A DNA stretch of 64,000 bases, taken from assembly GCA_019914945.1 (NCBI GenBank), contig CM034099.1:11917001-11981000 (forward strand), written 5' to 3'. Positions 59,516 to 64,000 of this stretch are shown one piece after another. The DNA is from Typha latifolia. Its lineage: Eukaryota; Streptophyta; Magnoliopsida; Poales; Typhaceae. Made by a program: the position numbers and the translations under genes. The notes beneath the pieces are model-generated. The model did not search any database and was not told where the DNA came from. It saw only the letters and a list, made by a program, of their open reading frames with translations. Position 1 is the first letter of the stretch. Each line of letters begins with the position of its first letter.

Positions 59516-60263
59516 AGTGCCAACTAGAGTTAGAGAATCGAGCCAGTTTATTACTGGACTGTGGATGCATTTGAGTGCCCGCAAATGATGGATTGTGGCA
59601 GAAATTGTTGGAGCACGTCCACCAAACTCTAGGGGCTAGTCATGAGGATGTCTTGAGGACTTATAGGAGGATATCTCAAAGTTGCACGTGGCTAGGATTG
59701 AGGTGAGATGTGAGGAGTTTTGTCCGTGCTTGCGAAGTCTGTCAAATGGCTAAGGCAACCACAATGAAACTGACCAGATTACTACATCCTTTACCGATAC
59801 CGGACTGTGTTTGGAAAGACGTTTCTATGAATTTCATAGAAGGTTTTCTGCTGGTACGTGGTTATTTAGTTATTTTTGTGATCGTTGACAGATTGAGCAA
59901 ATATGCGCACTTTTCTGCATGGTCACATCCATTTTCAGTCGGTTGCATATTGTTTGGGGCTGCCGGAGGGATCGAGAGTACATCCTGTCTTTCATGTTTC
60001 ATTGCTGAGGGAGCACATTGGAGATCTTGAGGTCATTGAATCAGCTCTACCGGAGACATTAGAGGAGATAGAGATCGTAGAGCCAGTTCGCATATTTGCT
60101 AAGCTCCGACGACATCACGGTACCAAATTAGAGATGGAGATTCTAGTTTAGTGTCTAGGCAAGCCATCTGATGAGGTGATATGGGAGTTGGAGACGGATA
60201 TCTTAGAGCGTTTTCCCAACTTTACACCTTGAGGGCAAGCTGAGGGAAACGTGGTGGGCTGGC
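59516..60263 (+). pseudogene. G3 integrase, catalytic core mostly deleted, and chromodomain tail
   Basis: Zinc-binding end ('FVRACEVCQMAK', 59,710 on), 'SMNFIEGF' where the first catalytic Asp is replaced by Asn, and 'FVIVDRLSKYAHFSAW'. At about 59,938 'HPFS' is joined to the C-terminal 'VAYCLGLPEGSRVHPVFHVS', removing the second Asp and Glu. Then 'LLREHIGDLEVIESALPETL' and 'LEMEILV', with a stop in the chromodomain (60,149-60,151). Confidence 0.85.
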
Positions 60264-62054
60264 TGATACATCTCGTTAGAGTCTTTTTGATACGATCACA
60301 CCTTTTTGGTAAAGGGTCGATCTCTTCTAATTTTTGATCTGGACTAGATCTGGCACGGAACTTTGAAATAAGATCCCGAAATATTTCGCCGTTGGATCGA
60401 TGTGAAATTTTTATATGTTGTCGCCCTAGAAAAGAGCTTTCCAACAAATTAAGTTTCAGGCGAATCGGGATCTCGAGATACCGTCCGTTTAGTGGACGAA
60501 CATCAGGATGCTCTATTTTGGATTCGTGGATGGAGGCACGAGATCCTAGGTAATGATGGTTGGTGCAGGATTGGCGTTAATGTGGTGGCACCGGTGAAAA
60601 GTGATGGTGGAAGGGTTGTGGTTGATGGAAGGATTAGGGCAAGTGTTGAATAGATTGGACGAAGGGGGAGAAGAGGGCCACCCCTAAGGGACTAGGGTGA
60701 TTAGCCGGACGAGGGAGGTTAGAAGCGGCGTCGCAGGGGATTGAGAGAACGGGAGCGAAGAAGACGAAGGAGGTAAGGCAAAACTCAATCTCAATAATCA
60801 ATAATCAATTTGGTTGCCTACCACATCCTTTTATAGGCTAACCAACAACTCAAATTAACCCTAAAAACACAATTTTCGTCGACCGCGTTCGAACTCGCCC
60901 GACCGCGTTCGAACGCACCGAGTTCGCTCTTCTGGATTTGCGAACGCGATGCAGGCGTTCGAACGCGCTTGTCGGTATTTGCGAACGCGATGCAGGCATT
61001 CACAATGCGTTCGAACGCACCGCGTTCGAACGCACAGTACATTCTTTTGACCACGTTCACAACCCCGTTCACAAACCGCGTTCGAACTCACTCCACCCGC
61101 GTTCGAACGCGACTTACAGAAAACTTATTTTAATGGAAATTAAACACTAAAACATGAAATAAAAACACTCCTAAAGTGAATCCATGCTCGAGACGACGTC
61201 GGTGAAGTCTGAATCGTATCACTTTTTCATATTGCACTAGATATTTGTTTTCATTAAAATAAATTTCGTATAGGTCCCGTTTGAACGCGAAAGGGGTCGC
61301 ATTCAAACGTGTTTGCAAATACCTACATCAGGTTCGCAAAAATAGAGAATGTGAAATGCTCATTTGAACGCGATTGGGTGCATTCGAACGCCTGCATCGC
61401 GTTTGCATGAATAGAGAACACCTTTTGTGCATTCGAACACGATCAGTGGGAGCCCACTAGGATTATGGTTAATTATTATATTTTGGCTTGTTGGCTAGCC
61501 TCTGTAAAGGTGTGGATGGCAGCCTAAATCAGAAAGCTATTGGAATATTAGTTTCTTGCCTCTCTATCTTTTCTATACCCTAATCTGCCTCCTCCATCTT
61601 CACCAACCTACCACCTCTACCATTTGCAATGTCTTATCTAACTTCTAATCTCCCTCGTTTGTCAAGTCCTCCCTCTTCTTTGGGATCTCGACCACTTCTT
61701 CCCCTTCTTCCTTTTCCTTTAGACAACATCACCCATCTACCCTCATCTCCATTATCATCATAACCCTAACTTCCACTCCACCCGTCACCACCACCATCAT
61801 CCGCAATATATCATGTTTTTGTCCTAGTTTTAGTTCAAATCTGTGAAGGGCATAAGTACGAAAAATGTAGATCAGGAAGATATAAATTGATTCCACTTGG
61901 TTTTGTAATTTTATAACTATGCGAGAATATTTCGTGAATACTTTCCCTCGGTTGTGTGGACTGCTTCCTACAATCAATCCAGATCTTAAAGGAATCGTTC
62001 TGTACCCTATCATTAGTATCAGGGCCTATCAATTTGTTACCGTAAACCCTATCA
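60264..62054 (+). repeat. G3 3' LTR split by solo LTR-B
   Basis: LTR-A start TGATACATCTCGTTAGAGTC at 60,264; continues after the insertion at about 61,227 with the palindrome region (61,270-61,440) and ends CCCTATCA at 62,054. Confidence 0.85.
60288..61221 (-). repeat. Solo LTR-B, complete
   Basis: 934 bp. On the minus strand TGATACGAT ... ATCGTATCA, a perfect 9-bp inverted terminus, with target duplication CTTTT (60,283-60,287 and 61,222-61,226). Palindrome array at about 60,885-61,110. Best reference copy of family B in the window. Confidence 0.93.
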
Positions 62055-62441
62055 TGTAGGAATAGGTAAAAGTGGCTCATTGACATTAACATGTCATACC
62101 TGGGCCTGTGGGACATCATTAGGATGCGGTTCCACCGCTGGTCCTTCTTGCGGCACCGATCTTCGTCGAGGAGATGACGAAGCTGACCAGTTCATGACGT
62201 ACTCCTTCAAGGCATTATGATCGTTCTGCATTGCGTCCACCTGTTGCAACAATGTTTGGAACATGCCCCTAAGTTTATCCGCCAAGCCCATGCTCATACC
62301 CACTGGCATGGGTTGACTCAGCCCTACTGCGACCGCACCAATGGGCTCAGCCTCTCGATTAGGATTTTCATGGGTTGAGTCTTCCGCTGTTGGTGTGCCC
62401 TCCATTGATCTCCTTGGTGCCATCAATCTTGTCTCCACCAT
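62055..62441 (-). pseudogene. E1 gag N-terminus
   Basis: Starts at 62,441 with MVETRLMAPRRSMEGTPTAE and remains open through 'MFQTLLQQVDAMQNDHNALK' and 'SASSSPRRRSVPQEG' to 'VPQAQV', followed by a stop near 62,094. Then sequence matching 'HVNVNEPLLP' leads to the G3 insertion at 62,054. The primer site (TGGTATCAGAGCCC, minus) lies at 62,464-62,477. Confidence 0.85.
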
Positions 62442-62479
62442 TAATGGAGGTCTGAGGTCCGCTGGGCTCTGATACCACT

Positions 62480-63292
62480 TGTTAAGAACGGAACATCCTC
62501 TTCCTGATCTGGATTGGTTGTAGGAAAATAGCCCACGCAGTTCAAGGAAAATATTAACTAAATATTCTACTATAGTTGGAATATTATGACAGAAGGGGTG
62601 GTCGATCCATAACTTCCTGATCTACGTTTTTGGTACTACGCCTTTCGCAGATTCTAATTGAAACTGGGATGAAAATACGAAACATTGGGGTGATGGTGGT
62701 GGTGAAGAGTGGTGGTGATCATAAGGTTAGGGATGATAATGGAGATGAGGGTGCATGGGTTGTGGAGTTTAGGGGATAAGGATGAAGGGGGAGAAGGGGC
62801 CGAGATCCCAAGGAGGGAGGACTCGACAGATGAGGGAGGTTAAGAAGATCACCGACGTCGAGATGGTGCACGGCTAGGGCTTGAACGAAGGGGAAGGGAA
62901 ATTAGAGTAGAAAGACAAGAGAGAGGATCGAACGAATATTCAGTCATCATAATGTTTTTGGTTGCCATCCATACCTTAATAGCCTAACCAAACAAGCCAA
63001 AAATGACAACTATTAACCCTAGAAACAGTGAATTCCCGCCGATCGCATTCGAACGCATTCGAACGCACAAATTGCGTTCTCTATCGATGCGAACGTATGC
63101 AGGCATTTGGACGCGGGTGTCCAAATGGGGTCGAATGCATTCAAACGCATAAATTACGTTTGAATGCCTGCAGGCGTTCGCAAGGACATTTGAATGCACC
63201 CTCTCCCGCATTCGAATGCAACATACAGAATCCTTATTTTTCTTGAAATAAATAACTAGCATAATAAGAAAAGACTCCCGCAAGGTGTATCA
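62480..63292 (-). repeat. E1 5' LTR (family A2)
   Basis: 813 bp, minus strand TGATACACCTTGCGGG to TTCTTAACA. Palindrome-type repeats at about 63,045-63,225. Outer flank AATAA (63,293-63,297) matches that of the 3' LTR. Confidence 0.87.
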
Positions 63293-63641
63293 AATAATCT
63301 CAAAGAGCAATGTATACACATATTTATAGGCTAGCCACACATCTTAAATGCATAAAGGAAACCTTATACAAGTAAACCTCCTAAAGAAATCCTAGTACGA
63401 GTAAACTTCATCGTCGGGCATTCGAACGGACCTGTCGGGTGTTCGAATGCCTAGAAGCTCGACTGGCTCTTAGCTACGGGTGTTCGAATACCTAGACAAA
63501 GAGCCAGTTTTGCTGGTTTGGCAAGGGTGTTCGAACGCCTTAACCTGATCACCCCTATGCCATAGAAAATAAACTATTAAATTATACAAGCCGTAAGCAA
63601 ATAAACACCTAGCTAATGGATGAATCAAATCCTTCGTATCA
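63293..63641 (-). repeat. LTR-C, right part (contains U3)
   Basis: On the minus strand it starts TGATACGAAGG at 63,641, carries five TTCGAA-centred repeats (63,418-63,541), and has a TATA box CCTATAAATA (63,321-63,330). It is interrupted by E1 shortly after the TATA box; the remainder is at 31,241-31,479. Confidence 0.75.
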
Positions 63642-63936
63642 GTCAACCATGCTTCTCCTACCATGTCCTCATGGTGAATAATTGTGATTCTCTAAGTTCG
63701 TTTGACACAAGCCTGACTCGGTCCATAGTGATGTTGCATTCATCGTAGCCTCGAGTAGTGCTGCTGCTGGCTGAGGCATCTGCAGCATGTCTTCCCCTAT
63801 CCAACTAGGCTAAGGCAGCTCGACTATCAATTGCAAAGTTGTGCTTGCTTATGGCCAGGTGTGAATTGCTTGTTGCATCCAAAGTACAAGCCTTTTGTTT
63901 TTCATTCCTCCACTTGAGCTAGTATGAGGGTCTAAG
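63642..63936 (-). pseudogene. Gag end and pol tail of the LTR-C element
   Basis: Minus-strand sense: 'LAQVEE' and a zinc-knuckle-like 'KGLYFGCNKQFTPGHKQ' (first and last Cys changed, about 63,910-63,850), then ~190 bp of unplaced sequence and 'HHEDMVGEAWLT', matching the C-terminal pol tail of the chromoviruses, right at the LTR start. Protease to integrase are missing, so a large deletion joined gag to the tail. Confidence 0.65.
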
Positions 63937-64000
63937 TGATAAACTTAGTTAGGATCTTTTTAATTGCATTAGTTGTTTATTTTCCTTAAAATAAAATTCT
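63937..64000 (+). repeat. LTR-A start, cut by window end
   Basis: TGATAAACTTAGTTAGGATC and the following bases match the LTR-A start at 53,929. It interrupts the gag of the LTR-C element. Confidence 0.8.

Larger units (their letters stand above)
56225..62054 (+). mobile_element. Chromovirus G3, nested in E1 gag
   Basis: 5' LTR 56,225-56,562 (internally deleted), primer site 56,566-56,579, gag, protease/RT/RNase H remnants, truncated integrase, chromodomain tail, and 3' LTR 60,264-62,054, which contains a solo LTR-B. Flanks are TATAG (56,220-56,224) and TGTAG (62,055-62,059), a duplication with one change. Both LTRs end 'GTAAACCCTATCA'. Confidence 0.85.
31480..63292 (-). mobile_element. Outer chromovirus E1, split by nested insertions
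   Basis: Both ends are family A2 LTRs in the same orientation (31,480-32,286 and 62,480-63,292), each running on the minus strand from TGATACACCTTGCGGGAG to TTCTTAACA. The 5-bp AATAA flanks the outer edges. Between them the minus strand carries, in sense order, primer site and gag start (62,477-62,055), gag (56,224-55,867 and 55,164-54,776), then gag end, protease, RT, RNase H, integrase remnant and chromodomain tail (35,500-32,287). The gaps are occupied by elements with their own duplications. About 6 kb belongs to E1 itself. Roughly 60 bp of gag is missing at the 35,500/54,776 junction, so that insertion was accompanied by deletion. Confidence 0.8.

Noticed and set aside
25286..63292. Endogenous pararetrovirus origin for the RT sequences
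   Set aside because: The RT copies sit in elements with LTRs, primer sites, 5-bp target duplications and integrase/chromodomain tails, in Ty3/gypsy order; no movement or virion protein was seen.

Overview
This is a gene-poor, transposon-rich stretch of a flowering-plant nuclear genome. The lineage cannot be resolved from the sequence alone. The evidence is one intact plant transcription factor gene of the WIN1/SHINE (AP2/ERF) type, a fragment of a plant CYP90D brassinosteroid P450, and nested LTR retrotransposons primed by initiator-methionine tRNA (TGGTATCAGAGC-type primer sites), including chromodomain-bearing Ty3/gypsy elements. No rRNA, tRNA or CRISPR was found.

Layout, left to right. 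1-12 kb: an LTR fragment (family D); two inverted solo LTRs of one family (S1), each with perfect 5-bp target duplications; and two decayed copies of a gag-only retrotransposon family (N0, N2). N2 carries two exons and the intervening intron of a host CYP90D gene and is itself broken by a solo LTR (E). 13-18 kb: a minus-strand, apparently non-coding LTR element whose 3' LTR is interrupted by another LTR rich in TTCGAA palindromes. 18-21 kb: AT-rich, degenerate short repeats. 22.1-22.7 kb: the WIN1/SHINE gene, the only intact host gene seen. 24-31 kb: a mosaic of partial retroelements.

31.5-63.3 kb is best read as one outer minus-strand chromovirus (E1; 5-bp duplication AATAA at both ends, 31.8 kb apart) filled by later insertions. 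One is a block at 35,501-54,775 holding elements F and G1. G1 contains an inverted-end element G2 (duplication CATGA) and a gag-only element N1 (duplication GCGGG). The others are an LTR-B insertion (GCTTG) and element G3 (TATAG/TGTAG), which contains a solo LTR-B (CTTTT). E1 itself sits in another LTR (family C). Removing the insertions restores the interrupted gag reading at several junctions.

No pol copy is intact: four of five lack all or most of the integrase catalytic core, and the fifth has stops and an insertion. The most unusual signals are: (1) arrays of the palindrome GCGTTCGAACGC just upstream of the TATA box in several different LTR families; (2) degenerate extra primer-binding-site units inside LTR 3' ends; (3) a retroelement block with LTR starts (U3) at both ends; (4) host P450 exon capture with a preserved intron; (5) small hairpin repeats with compensatory changes in family D LTRs.

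Family letters (A, A2, B, C, D, E, S1, N) are names used only here. Coordinates of LTR ends with a stated target duplication are exact as read; those marked approximate are not.
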